A stretch of 64,000 nucleotides of DNA from an uncultured Eubacteriales bacterium (lineage in GTDB: Bacteria > Bacillota > Clostridia > Oscillospirales > Acutalibacteraceae): positions 108,821-172,820 of the forward strand of contig CABUHY010000001.1 in NCBI GenBank assembly GCA_902491475.1, written 5' to 3'. The notes beneath the pieces were generated by a model. It saw only the letters and a list, made by a program, of their open reading frames with translations, ran no database searches and had not been told where the DNA came from. The position numbers and the translations under genes are program-made. Below are positions 7,382-15,574 of the stretch, piece by piece. Each line of letters starts with the position of its first letter. Position 1 is the stretch's first letter.

Positions 7382-8941
7382 TTATTTTTTGGCAATTTTT
7401 CGCACCTTTGCATCGTCGATTAAATTGTGAAGTCCCTGCCAATGGAACACTCTGCGGCTGAATTTCAACCGTTCAATGTCAGCCCTGAGCTTTGAGGGGT
7501 TTGCCTGCTTCAATGTGGCATATCTGACATTGTACATATTAAGAAAATCATAGTACTCCCAAAGCGAGTTCATAAACCTGTCGTAGCTCTTGTCCTCGGG
7601 CTGTGACCATGCCGTCTCGCAAAACGCCGCAATCCTCGGGAACAAATTGTAATCCGCCTTGTTTCTCGTCTTTACATATTCCGTCCAAAGTGCCGCTTCA
7701 ACGCCCCAAATACTTCCTCCCTCTATTTCGGGAGAATACTCATACACTTTTTTAAGGCTGTTTGTGCCGTGCGGCAAATCGAAATAATAAGGAAACGCAC
7801 TTGAATTTACAACGGGTCTGCCTGCTTTCAATTCCTCCGAAACGGTGTTTTTGTTCCTTTCAAGCGAACAGGCGTTCCAAGCGATGTTCCTGTCCAAACG
7901 CTCCGTTCCAGCCTCGGACTCAAAGTTCCACATCATCGAGGTATAGCCCTTGCCGTTGAGGTAACGGTTTACCCTCGACATAAAATAGTTTTGGAGAATA
8001 TCCTCGTTTTCTATTCCCTCTTTTTTCATCAGTGCCTGACAGTTCGGACAAAGCTTCCAACGCATTTTAACCGCCTCATCGCCGCCGATATGAATTATCT
8101 TATCGGGGAAAAGCTCCGTAAGCTCGTCAAGTACGCCGAAAACAAATTCGTATGTACTGTCCTTGCCCGCACAAAGAATATCGTGCTTTACGCCCCAATG
8201 TGTCGCAACGCTCAACTCCCTGTCAAAGCAGCTTAAATACGGATAGCACGCAATGGCGGACACCGTATGACCCGGAATGTCAAACTCGGGAATTACCTTT
8301 ATAAACCTGTCGTGGCAATACTTTACTATATCTTTAATCTGTTCCTGCGTGTAATATCCCTCATAGCTGTGAAAACCGAAATTCGTGTGCGAGCGCCGCT
8401 GCCCCTTTCTCGTAAGCTCGGGATATTTTTTTATTTCAATACGCCAACCTTGATCTTCAGTTAAGTGCCAATGAAAAACATTGAGCTTGTGCATAGCCAT
8501 AAGGTTGATAAATCTCTTGATTTCCTTAACCGACTGGCAGTATCTGCCGCTGTCTATCATAAAGCCCCTGTATCTGTACATCGGCTTGTCGTTTATTTCA
8601 AGTGCGGGAACCTTTCCGAAGCTCTGCAAAAGAATTTGCTTGAGCGTTTGCAGACCGTAATAAAGCCCGCAATCGGTTCTTGCAATTATCTGTATAACCG
8701 TGTCCTCGCAGATAATCCTGTACCCCTCGTCATCATCGATTTCATTCGAATGTGTAAGAATAATGCAGTTTTCGTCCTTTTCCTCACGGTGGAGCCTGAT
8801 GTCAAACGCCTTTTGGACAAAGTCACGGAATTCGTCGATAATAACAGGCACTTTTGATATGGTCGTTTCCTCGGTAAGGAAAAAACCGTGCCTGCCGCTT
8901 TTGATGATTATTTCATTCGGTTGAGGTATGATATTGAACAT
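7382..8941 (-). CDS. Beta-N-acetylhexosaminidase, GH20
   Basis: A 519-residue glycoside hydrolase. Residues 1-115 form the GH20b-like N-terminal domain and 120-450 the catalytic barrel, with FMIDSGRY, HWHLTEDQGWRIEI and the catalytic Asp288-Glu289 pair in HIGGDEAVKMRW. In this family Glu is the acid/base and the 2-acetamido group acts as nucleophile, oriented by the Asp. No signal peptide is visible (MFNIIPQPNEIII), so it probably works in the cytoplasm on imported GlcNAc/GalNAc-containing oligosaccharides. GAGGAAA lies before the ATG. It heads a minus-strand run with glpK and malic enzyme; a functional link is not obvious. Confidence 0.93.
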   Translation of the reverse strand: MFNIIPQPNEIIIKSGRHGFFLTEETTISKVPVIIDEFRDFVQKAFDIRLHREEKDENCIILTHSNEIDDDEGYRIICEDTVIQIIARTDCGLYYGLQTLKQILLQSFGKVPALEINDKPMYRYRGFMIDSGRYCQSVKEIKRFINLMAMHKLNVFHWHLTEDQGWRIEIKKYPELTRKGQRRSHTNFGFHSYEGYYTQEQIKDIVKYCHDRFIKVIPEFDIPGHTVSAIACYPYLSCFDRELSVATHWGVKHDILCAGKDSTYEFVFGVLDELTELFPDKIIHIGGDEAVKMRWKLCPNCQALMKKEGIENEDILQNYFMSRVNRYLNGKGYTSMMWNFESEAGTERLDRNIAWNACSLERNKNTVSEELKAGRPVVNSSAFPYYFDLPHGTNSLKKVYEYSPEIEGGSIWGVEAALWTEYVKTRNKADYNLFPRIAAFCETAWSQPEDKSYDRFMNSLWEYYDFLNMYNVRYATLKQANPSKLRADIERLKFSRRVFHWQGLHNLIDDAKVRKIAKK

Positions 8942-9032
8942 AAGTTTTCCTCTGATACAGTTTTAATATCCGTTCACAGAGTATTATATCAAATAATTTT
9001 ACGAATAACAATAATAATGTTCTATTTTTCTA

Positions 9033-9061
9033 TTGCATTTGAGCTGTTTTTATATTATAAT
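9033..9061 (+). promoter_or_regulatory. Sigma-A promoter of SRP RNA
   Basis: TTGCAT (9033-9038), a 17-bp spacer and TATAAT (9056-9061). The predicted start falls about 7 bp downstream, exactly where the long terminal helix of the SRP RNA begins. Confidence 0.78.
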
Positions 9062-9067
9062 AATTAT

Positions 9068-9205
9068 GCCTTAATTCGGTCATGTACCGTGTTGGTCCTG
9101 TGCGACAGAGCTCTGTGAATCATGTCAGGCGAGGAATCGAGCAGCATTAAGCGGTCAGCCTGTGCGATACAGTCAAGCCTGCACGGTGCATGACCGAATT
9201 AAGGC
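9068..9205 (+). ncRNA. ffs: Signal recognition particle RNA (small bacterial SRP RNA)
   Basis: This folds as one long hairpin. Bases 9068-9084 are fully complementary to 9189-9205 (17 bp), and 9086-9091 pair with 9182-9187. Near the tip, TCAGGCGAGGAATCGAGCAG (9125-9144) matches the SRP helix 8 core: CAGG on one side, a GGAA tetraloop, and GAGCAGC on the other, the binding site of Ffh. Position directly before dnaX-ybaB-recR is the usual Firmicutes location. The RNA guides ribosomes making membrane proteins to the SRP receptor. Exact ends are inferred from the helix and the promoter. Confidence 0.88.
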
Positions 9206-9230
9206 TATTATTTTGCAAAGGTGTGAGAAT

Positions 9231-10925
9231 ATGTATCAGGTACTTTACCGTAAATGGAGACCGCAGGTCTTTACCGATGTTTACGGTCAGGAGCATATAA
9301 CCGAAACCCTGATGAATGCCGTTGACACTGGAAGAGTTTCTCATGCCTACCTTTTTACGGGTTCAAGAGGTACGGGTAAAACCACCTGTGCCAAAATCCT
9401 TGCAAAGGCCGTAAACTGCGAGCATCCCGTAAACGGAAACCCCTGTAACGAATGTGCTTCATGCAGAGGTATCGACGACGGCTCCGTTGTCGATGTTGTG
9501 GAAATCGACGCCGCATCAAACAACGGTGTTGACAATATCCGTGATTTGCGTGAGGAAACAAATTATATGCCCTCCTCCGTAAAATACAGAGTATATATCA
9601 TTGACGAGGTTCATATGCTTTCAACAGGTGCGTTTAACGCCCTGCTCAAAACTCTTGAAGAGCCTCCCGAGCATGTTAAGTTCATACTTGCTACGACCGA
9701 GGTGCACAAGCTTCCCTCGACAATACTTTCACGCTGCCAGAGGTTTGATTTCAAACGAATTTCCCCCGAGGATATTTCAAGGCGTTTGAAATATGTTGCC
9801 GAGCAGGAAAAAATCGACCTTACCGACGAAGGCGCAATGCTTATAGCGAGAGTTGCGGACGGCGGTATGCGTGACGCCCTTTCACTGCTTGACAGGTGCG
9901 CTTCATACGGCAAAACGATTACCGAGGAGCTTGCAAGCGACGCTGCGGGAATTGCCGGTAAGGAACACATTTATGCGCTTGTTGACGCTATGCGAGACAG
10001 GGACTGTTCCGCAGCTCTTGAAACGCTTAATAAATTATATGAAAACTCCTGCGATATGGAAAGGCTCTTTTCGGAGCTTATCTCCCATTTTCGCAATATG
10101 ATGATTACGCTTACGGTTCCGACATATAAGGACTTAATATTGGCGTCCGACGCCGAAGCCGAAAAAATCAAAACTCAGGCGCAGTCGCTCACACTTGCCA
10201 CAGTGCTCTCGGCTATGGAAACGCTCAACAATGCAATATTCGAGCTTAAAAAGGGCGACAACAAAAAAATAACCGCCGAAATGGTTATGATAAAGCTTTG
10301 CACGCCTGAGCTTATGAGTGACAACGCCGCATTGCTTCGCAGAATTTCGGAGCTTGAAAATAAAATAAATTCGGGCAATATAACCGTAAAATCCGCTTCC
10401 GAAAATGTAAAGGAAAATCCGTTTACGGCGCCGAGAAGCATTACGGAAGCCAAGACGCAGACACCTGCCGTCAAGGAAGAAAAAACAGAAATACACGAAA
10501 CCGTACGAACGGAAATCCCCGTTTCACAGCAGGCGGAAATTCCGAAGCCGGCTTCCCCCGCTCCCACGGGTTCCGATGAGTCAAAGCCGTTTATGAAATG
10601 GTCGGATGTTCTTGACATTGTGCAGAAATCAGACCCGATGATTATGAGCTTTCTCAACAACTCGACCGCATATATAAAAGACGGATTTATGTGCATTAAG
10701 CCCGCAAATCCGATTTTACAGCAGTTCATTACGAAAAAAGAGCATTCCGAAATCGTATTGAGCGCCATTAAAGAGGTCACGGGTCAAGAGCTCAAAATTA
10801 CTCTTGTTACCGATGACCGCCCGAAACAGACGGAAAAGAAAGCCGAAAGCACATCAAATATGAGCCCGCTGGACTCGCTTTTTGAGCGTGCAAAAAAGCT
10901 TGATATACAGATAATCGAACAGTAA
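9231..10925 (+). CDS. dnaX: DNA polymerase III subunits gamma/tau
   Basis: A 564-residue clamp-loader ATPase. It has MYQVLYRKWRPQVFTDVYGQ at the start, Walker A GSRGTGKTTCAK (near residue 44), zinc-binding Cys at CEHPVNGNPCNECASC, Walker B YIIDEVHML, sensor LSRCQRFDF, then domain III and a low-complexity Pro/Glu/Lys linker (about 400-465) before the C-terminal tau-type domain. The open frame extends upstream into the SRP RNA, but ATG 9231 gives the standard N-terminus and is preceded by AAAGGTG at 7 bp. It loads the sliding clamp and ties together replisome polymerases. I saw no clear slippery site for a gamma product. Confidence 0.96.
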   Translation: MYQVLYRKWRPQVFTDVYGQEHITETLMNAVDTGRVSHAYLFTGSRGTGKTTCAKILAKAVNCEHPVNGNPCNECASCRGIDDGSVVDVVEIDAASNNGVDNIRDLREETNYMPSSVKYRVYIIDEVHMLSTGAFNALLKTLEEPPEHVKFILATTEVHKLPSTILSRCQRFDFKRISPEDISRRLKYVAEQEKIDLTDEGAMLIARVADGGMRDALSLLDRCASYGKTITEELASDAAGIAGKEHIYALVDAMRDRDCSAALETLNKLYENSCDMERLFSELISHFRNMMITLTVPTYKDLILASDAEAEKIKTQAQSLTLATVLSAMETLNNAIFELKKGDNKKITAEMVMIKLCTPELMSDNAALLRRISELENKINSGNITVKSASENVKENPFTAPRSITEAKTQTPAVKEEKTEIHETVRTEIPVSQQAEIPKPASPAPTGSDESKPFMKWSDVLDIVQKSDPMIMSFLNNSTAYIKDGFMCIKPANPILQQFITKKEHSEIVLSAIKEVTGQELKITLVTDDRPKQTEKKAESTSNMSPLDSLFERAKKLDIQIIEQ

Positions 10926-10937
10926 GGAGATATAAAA

Positions 10938-11279
10938 ATGAAAGCAAGAATACCCAATCAGCCCGCAGGCGGCAATATGATGAAAAGAATTCAGGATATG
11001 CAGCAGAATATGCAGACTCTCCAGGAGGAGCTTGCAGTTGCCGAGTATTCCGCTTCATCGGGCGGCGGTGCGGTTGATGTTACCGTAAGCGGCTCGCACG
11101 AAATTAAAAAAATTGCTATCAAGCCCGAGGTTGTTGACCCCGAGGATGTTGAAATGCTTGAAGATATGCTCATCGCCGCTCTCAACGAGGCTATGAGAAA
11201 AGCCGACGAAACGGCAGAGAGAGAAATGGAAAAGATTACCGGAGGAATTAACATTCCCGGTATGAACGGTATGTTTTAA
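10938..11279 (+). CDS. YbaB/EbfC family nucleoid-associated protein
   Basis: A 113-residue member of the YbaB DNA-binding family: an N-terminal helix rich in Met/Gln (MMKRIQDMQQNMQTLQEELA), then VTVSGSHEIKKIAIKPEVVD, and a C-terminal helix ending GGINIPGMNGMF, as in the family. The protein dimerises and coats DNA. It lies between dnaX and recR as in most bacteria. AAGGAG precedes the ATG, and its TAA overlaps the recR ATG (TAATG), so the two are translationally coupled. Confidence 0.94.
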   Translation: MKARIPNQPAGGNMMKRIQDMQQNMQTLQEELAVAEYSASSGGGAVDVTVSGSHEIKKIAIKPEVVDPEDVEMLEDMLIAALNEAMRKADETAEREMEKITGGINIPGMNGMF

Positions 11280-11878
11280 TGGCTAATTATGTTCCTGCGC
11301 TTGATAAGCTTGTCGAAGAATTTCGCAAAATGCCGTCAATAGGAACAAAATCCGCCGAGAGACTGGCTTTTTATGTGCTTTCCCTCAAGGATAAAGATGT
11401 AAAATCTCTTACGGACGCCATTGTGAACGCTCACGACAAAATTCATCAGTGCAAAGTGTGTAAAAATCTCACAGAAAACGAAGTTTGTTCTATTTGTGCA
11501 AGCGACAAGAGAGACAGAAGCGTTATTTGCGTCGTTTCCGACCCGAGAGATGTTGTCGCCCTTGAAAGAACGCACGATTACAGAGGACTTTACCATGTTT
11601 TGCACGGGGTTATCTCCCCTATGAACGGCGTGGGTCCCGAACAGCTGACAATTAAGGATTTAATGTCGAGATTATCCGACAATACTGTTAAAGAGATTAT
11701 TATGGCGACCGACCCGACCATTGAGGGCGAAGCGACGGCAATGTACATTTCAAGACTTCTCAAGCCCTTTGACATCAAGGTTACACGCTTGGCTTACGGT
11801 ATTCCCGTAGGCGCTGACCTTGAATATGCGGACGAGGTTACCCTTTCCCGTGCGCTTGAATGGCGCAGAGAGATATAA
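11279..11878 (+). CDS. recR: Recombination mediator RecR
   Basis: A 199-residue RecR. It has the N-terminal helix-hairpin-helix (FRKMPSIGTKSAERLAFYVL), the four-Cys zinc finger CKVCKNLTENEVCSIC (near 57-72), the Toprim domain with VICVVSDPRDVVALERT and EIIMATDPTIEGEATAMYIS, and the C-terminal LARGLP-like segment LAYGIPVGADLEYADEVTL. It works with RecF/RecO to load RecA on gapped DNA. The start codon shares a base with the ybaB stop. Normal length. Confidence 0.96.
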   Translation: MANYVPALDKLVEEFRKMPSIGTKSAERLAFYVLSLKDKDVKSLTDAIVNAHDKIHQCKVCKNLTENEVCSICASDKRDRSVICVVSDPRDVVALERTHDYRGLYHVLHGVISPMNGVGPEQLTIKDLMSRLSDNTVKEIIMATDPTIEGEATAMYISRLLKPFDIKVTRLAYGIPVGADLEYADEVTLSRALEWRREI

Positions 11879-11889
11879 CAGGTAGGCTT

Positions 11890-12351
11890 ATGAACGAAAA
11901 CAGCAGAACAGTTGCACAGAATAAAAAAGCATATCACGACTACTTTGTGCTTGAAGAGTACGAAGCAGGTATTGAATTGTTCGGAACGGAAGTAAAGAGT
12001 ATCCGTGAGGGCAGAGTCAACCTAAAAGACGCCTGGTGCAGTATCGACAACGGCGAAATTTTTGTCAACGGTATGCACATAAGCCCCTATGAACAAGGAA
12101 ATATTTTCAACCGTGACCCCCTGCGAAAGAAAAGACTGCTTATGCACAAAAAGGAAATCCATAAGCTTTACGGAACTATCAAGCAACAGGGATTAACGCT
12201 GATTCCCCTCTCCGTCTATTTCAAAAAAGGAAAGGCGAAAATCAAGGTAGGTCTCTGCAAGGGTAAAAAGATTTACGACAAGCGAGATGTTGCCGCTAAA
12301 AAAGAGGCGAACAGGTCGATTGACAGAGAAATCAAGGAAAGAATGAGATAA
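11890..12351 (+). CDS. smpB: SsrA-binding protein SmpB
   Basis: A 153-residue tmRNA partner in ribosome rescue. It has KAYHDYFVLEEYEAGIELFG, TEVKSIREGRVNLKDAWCSI and the basic C-terminal tail KKGKAKIKVGLCKGKKIYDKR. I place the start at ATG 11890, which gives the usual N-terminus; the frame also opens at ATG 11860 inside the recR end, which would add ten residues. AGGTAGG precedes 11890. The tmRNA gene itself begins 56 bp after the stop, so protein and RNA partners are adjacent. Confidence 0.95.
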   Translation: MNENSRTVAQNKKAYHDYFVLEEYEAGIELFGTEVKSIREGRVNLKDAWCSIDNGEIFVNGMHISPYEQGNIFNRDPLRKKRLLMHKKEIHKLYGTIKQQGLTLIPLSVYFKKGKAKIKVGLCKGKKIYDKRDVAAKKEANRSIDREIKERMR

Positions 12352-12365
12352 TTTTCTCAAACCGT

Positions 12366-12393
12366 TTGAAATTTCCGATATTTGATATATAAT
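12366..12393 (+). promoter_or_regulatory. Putative tmRNA promoter
   Basis: TTGAAA (12366-12371), a 16-bp spacer and TATAAT (12388-12393), placing transcription start a few bases before the mature 5' end. Confidence 0.6.
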
Positions 12394-12407
12394 ATCTATA
12401 TAAATAC

Positions 12408-12758
12408 GGGGACGAAAGGATTTCGACGGGGATTTTGAGTCGTAATAAGCGAGCGGTGGCGAGGAACCACCATAAAAGCCTCAAAGTTTAGAAATAAACG
12501 ACAAAAACGAAGTTTTACTTGCTGCCTAATTAAGGCGGCTGTTCCCTCGGGAAGCACTGCGGTCCCGAACGGAGCATCAAGTAGCAGTAAATGTGAATGA
12601 GCGACCGCCTTGTAACTCATCACACACAACAGGGCTACTGAAATCAAACGCCTGTCGTTAGGCTTTTGACAGAGGGAATGTTTATATAGCGAATACGCTC
12701 GTAGAAAGTTACGGGGAGAGATTTTCGGACGCGGTTTCGAGTACCGCCGTCTCCACCA
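12408..12758 (+). ncRNA. ssrA: Transfer-messenger RNA (tmRNA)
   Basis: The 5' end GGGGACGAAAGGATTTCGAC and 3' end CGTCTCCACCA form a seven-pair acceptor stem with encoded CCA. The T-arm GCGGTTTCGAGTACCGC precedes the 3' acceptor strand. The tag-coding frame ends at TAA 12527-12529 and reads ...NDKNEVLLAA, with the conserved hydrophobic-Ala-Ala end; the resume codon lies near 12491-12497 and is not certain. It frees stalled ribosomes and tags the unfinished protein for proteolysis with SmpB. The last 13 bases of the gene are the first bases of a 173-bp tandem array, described separately. Confidence 0.95.
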
Positions 12759-13392
12759 AAAAATAAGGACCGCTTAACAGCGGTCTTTATTTTTTTCGTA
12801 TAAATGTAAGGCGGTACTCGAAACCGCATTGTCCATATTTTGTGAGGCACAGCCGAACAAAACGGACATATAATGCGAAAGGTTGCGAAGCAACGAACGA
12901 AGCGAAGCTTCGGGTGTCGCCGTCTCCACCAAAAAATAAGGACCGCTTAACAGCGGTCTTTATTTTTTTCGTATAAATGTAAGGCGGTACTCGAAACCGC
13001 ATTGTCCATATTTTGTGAGGCACAGCCGAACAAAACGGACATATAATGCGAAAGGTTGCGAAGCAACGAACGAAGCGAAGCTTCGGGTGTCGCCGTCTCC
13101 ACCAAAAAATAAGGACCGCTTAACAGCGGTCTTTATTTTTTTCGTATAAATGTAAGGCGGTACTCGAAACCGCATTGTCCATATTTTGTGAGGCACAGCC
13201 GAACAAAACGGACATATAATGCGAAAGGTTGCGAAGCAACGAACGAAGCGAAGCTTCGGGTGTCGCCGTCTCCACCAAAAAATAAGGACCGCTTAACAGC
13301 GGTCTTTATTTTTTTCGTATAAATGTAAGGCGGTACTCGAAACCGCATTGTCCATATTTTGTGAGGCACAGCCGAACAAAACGGACATATAA
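12746..13392 (+). repeat. 173-bp tandem array growing out of the tmRNA 3' end (about 3.7 copies)
   Basis: The string CGTCTCCACCA starts at 12749, 12922, 13095 and 13268, a strict 173-bp period. The units look identical, and the fourth is cut at 13392. Each unit contains, in order: the tmRNA 3' end (CGCCGTCTCCACCA); a terminator (GACCGC/GCGGTC stem plus T-run); an 18-base inverted copy of the tmRNA T-arm (first at 12810-12827, matching 12731-12748); a GTCC...GGAC hairpin region ending ACGGACATATAAT; and a palindromic stretch (GCGAAGCTTCG) leading into the next tmRNA 3' end. Minus-strand open frames across it repeat the same peptide and are by-products. I know of no named family. Confidence 0.93.
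12759..12796 (+). terminator. tmRNA terminator (first copy)
   Basis: GACCGC TTAACA GCGGTC stem-loop flanked by A- and T-runs. The same terminator recurs in each 173-bp unit, at about 12932, 13105 and 13278. Confidence 0.85.
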
Positions 13393-13405
13393 TACATTTC
13401 TTATC

Positions 13406-13564
13406 GTAGGGCGGGGGCTTGCTCCCGCCGCTAATAAACATCAAATTTTCGTTATCTCTCCCTCAGTCATTTTTCAGAAGAAAAATGACAGCTCCCTCTG
13501 CGATGGGGCAGAAGCACTAACCAAATTTGATATAAAATTCGGCGGGAGCAAGCCCTTGCCCTAC
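13406..13564. repeat. Palindromic dispersed repeat, MITE-like
   Basis: A 159-bp element bounded by imperfect inverted ends: GTAGGGCGGGGGCTTGCTCC at 13406 and GGAGCAAGCCCTTGCCCTAC at 13545-13564. Inside are a second inverted pair (ATCAAATTT / AAATTTGAT) and a central hairpin (GTCATTTTTC / GAAAAATGAC). It encodes no protein. A second copy begins at about 63942 and matches the first 54 bases from 13411 exactly, so it is dispersed in the genome. It sits between the tmRNA array and a convergent gene. It could be a non-autonomous transposon or a REP-type element; no transposase is in the window. Confidence 0.8.
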
Positions 13565-13607
13565 ATCATTCGCTATAAATTTCAATTTGTTATGTCCACG
13601 CTTTACT

Positions 13608-13907
13608 TTACCCTTGCTCATCAACAATGATTTCGAGAATGCCCTCTTTTTCTTTCTTGGGCTTGTTTTTCTCGGCTTCTTCGTAAATCTTTTTGTTTTC
13701 GGGGTCGAGGAATTCTTTGAAAATCTCGGGGCGGACAACGCTGCTGTGAATTATGCTTCCGCAGTCTTTGCAGATTGTATGCACTATCTGCGAGCCGAAC
13801 ACGCCGCCTCTGACATCGGAATAAGCGCATGCCTGCTCGGTCTGATAACCGTAAACCAACATTTTCGAGCCGCAGTACGGGCACTCTTCATAGACAATTT
13901 TTTTCAT
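13608..13907 (-). CDS. Small zinc-ribbon protein, function unknown
   Basis: A 99-residue protein with two Cys pairs, CPYCGSKM (near residue 9) and CKDCGSII (near 46), forming a likely zinc ribbon. An acidic/lysine-rich helical tail follows (EEAEKNKPKKEKEG). No signal peptide. The ATG base overlaps the stop of the preceding surface-protein gene (shared base 13907), so the two are probably co-transcribed and coupled. I do not recognise a named family. Confidence 0.75.
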   Translation of the reverse strand: MKKIVYEECPYCGSKMLVYGYQTEQACAYSDVRGGVFGSQIVHTICKDCGSIIHSSVVRPEIFKEFLDPENKKIYEEAEKNKPKKEKEGILEIIVDEQG

Positions 13908-14629
13908 TAAAATCTGCCCTCCCTTAATCTTTTATTTCTTATAAATAAAATGATTGCAACAACAAGCAAAACAGCGCCGACAGCACCAAATGCTATCGCA
14001 AGCTTGTTGTAAATTCCGCTTGTGCTTTTGACTTCTACGGGCTGAGCATCAACGCTTACTGCCTCGGTCGGTGCCGAAGGTTGCGTTTCGGTAACAGTCT
14101 CGGTTTCCGGTTCCGCTGTCGTCGCCTCCGTAACGGTAGTTTCCTCGGCGGCTCTGACGCTGTTGATTAAATAAGTGCGCCTTGAACCGTTTTGCGCCGT
14201 AACATATACATACGATTTATTCTCGCCGACATCAAGCTTGAGATAGCCCTGCGGTATTTCGATTTTTGCGTTGCCGTCAGCCGCAACGGCTTCGATTTCA
14301 AGGCTTTCGACATCAAACGGTACGGAAATCGAATATGTCCTTGTCGAACGCTTAAACTCCGGAGAAAGCGCAATTTCAACGCTTGTGCCGTCCTGCTTTT
14401 TACCGACAACACGCAACGAGGTCAACTCATTATTAGATGAAGCTGAATTGCTCCGTGCCTGCGTATTGGTTTGAGCTCTGCTTTCCGTAGTCTGTTGAGC
14501 CTGTGTGGTTTCGGCAGGTGCCGTTTCCGTATTACCGTTTTCGGGCTCTGCAAACACGGCAAAACCGAAAGTTAAAATCAATATCAAAATCAAAGCAACC
14601 GTTCTGCTTACATTTATAAATTTAGCCAT
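13907..14629 (-). CDS. Secreted, membrane-anchored protein with cadherin-like domain
   Basis: A 240-residue protein: signal peptide (about 1-27, ILILILTFGFAVFA), a Thr/Gln/Ser-rich linker to about residue 70, and a beta domain at about 70-160 (LTSLRVVGKK, RTYSISVPFDVESLEIEAVA, YLKLDVGENKSYVYVTA) that resembles the cadherin-like beta-sandwich found in Firmicutes surface proteins. A second Thr/Glu/Pro-rich linker (about 160-205), a membrane helix (about 210-232) and a basic tail KRLREGRF follow. It is therefore displayed outside, anchored by its C-terminal helix. GAGG precedes the ATG. Binding partner unknown. Confidence 0.78.
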   Translation of the reverse strand: MAKFINVSRTVALILILILTFGFAVFAEPENGNTETAPAETTQAQQTTESRAQTNTQARSNSASSNNELTSLRVVGKKQDGTSVEIALSPEFKRSTRTYSISVPFDVESLEIEAVAADGNAKIEIPQGYLKLDVGENKSYVYVTAQNGSRRTYLINSVRAAEETTVTEATTAEPETETVTETQPSAPTEAVSVDAQPVEVKSTSGIYNKLAIAFGAVGAVLLVVAIILFIRNKRLREGRF

Positions 14630-14696
14630 AAATTTCCTCCGTTACATATTGATTTAATATTACCATATATTTACATTTAATTCAACATAAACATCA

Positions 14697-14735
14697 CAAA
14701 AGCCCCGAACAATGCCTGTGCATATTCGGAGCTTT
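14697..14735 (-). terminator. Terminator downstream of the amino-acid ABC operon
   Basis: AAAGCCCCGAA and TTCGGAGCTTT pair around AATGCCTGTGCATA, with T-rich sequence on both sides. Confidence 0.7.
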
Positions 14736-14763
14736 CATCTTTTTAATTTTACATTTTTTGTTT

Positions 14764-15561
14764 TTACATTCTCAAAGTGGAATTTAAGAAGCTTTTGAGT
14801 CTTTCGCTCTTGGGGCTGTCAAAGATTTCCTCGGGTGTTCCCTGCTCGGCAAGCACGCCATCGTCCATAAATACGACCTTATCGGAAACGCTTTTTGCAA
14901 AGCCCATTTCATGCGTTACGATAAGCATTGTCCTGCCCTCTTTTGCAAGGTTTGATATGACCTTGAGCACCTCTCCCGTAATTTCGGGGTCAAGAGCCGA
15001 AGTGGGCTCGTCAAAGCATAAAAGCTTCGGAGAAAGCATCAATGCCCTTGCAATGGCAACTCTTTGCTGCTGACCGCCCGAGAGTTCGCACGGATATGCC
15101 TGCAATTTGTCGGCAAGACCGACGCTTGAAATTATGCTCTTCGCCTCTTCTTCAAGCTTCGAGAACTGCTGCTTTCTTTCGTCCTTGCCAACCTTTTTTG
15201 CTTTAAATTCCTCTTTCAAAAGCAGTTCCTTGGCAAGAGTAACATTTTTCAATACATTATACTGCGGAAAGAGATTAAAGTTCTGAAAGACAAGACCTGT
15301 AAGCAGTTGATTTTTTCTTTTTTCCTCTTTTGAGCGTCTGTCCTTTTCGGAACCGTCAAAAAGCGTGTTTTCAGCTACTTTAATAACGCCGCTGTCTGCC
15401 GTTTCAAGACCCGTAATGCACCTTAAAAGCGTTGTTTTACCGCTTCCCGATGAGCCGATAAGAGACATTACCTTGCCCTCTTCAAGGGTAAGCGAAATCC
15501 CTTTGAGCACCTGATTGTCGGCAAAATTTTTGCGTAAATCCTTTATTTCCAATATATTCAT
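14764..15561 (-). CDS. Polar amino-acid ABC transporter, ATP-binding protein
   Basis: A 265-residue ATPase. Walker A is GSSGSGKTTLLR (near 34), then a Q-loop (LVFQNFNLFP), the ABC signature LSGGQQQRVAIARAL, Walker B LLCFDEPTSALDP and the H-loop IVTHEMGFA. The pattern matches the GlnQ/HisP branch of polar amino-acid importers. It has a charged insertion (about residues 75-125) that is longer than usual for GlnQ. I use ATG 15561 with GGGGGAAG before it; an upstream in-frame start at 15606 would overlap the permease. It completes an operon of binding protein, permease and ATPase. Confidence 0.93.
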   Translation of the reverse strand: MNILEIKDLRKNFADNQVLKGISLTLEEGKVMSLIGSSGSGKTTLLRCITGLETADSGVIKVAENTLFDGSEKDRRSKEEKRKNQLLTGLVFQNFNLFPQYNVLKNVTLAKELLLKEEFKAKKVGKDERKQQFSKLEEEAKSIISSVGLADKLQAYPCELSGGQQQRVAIARALMLSPKLLCFDEPTSALDPEITGEVLKVISNLAKEGRTMLIVTHEMGFAKSVSDKVVFMDDGVLAEQGTPEEIFDSPKSERLKSFLNSTLRM

Positions 15562-15574
15562 TTTAGCTTCCCCC

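Noticed and set aside
5834..8941. Glycerol or chitin catabolic operon
   Set aside because: GH20, glpK and malic enzyme are adjacent without terminators, but no transporter or the remaining pathway enzymes are present, so a joint pathway is not supported.
12746..13392. CRISPR array
   Set aside because: Unit is 173 bp with no unique spacers and contains terminators and tmRNA sequence; no cas genes in the window.
12644..13444. Four overlapping minus-strand frames with repeated sequence (MPHKIWTMRFRVPPY...)
   Set aside because: They are translations of the 173-bp array and tmRNA end in reverse; no ribosome sites, and identical because the DNA repeats.
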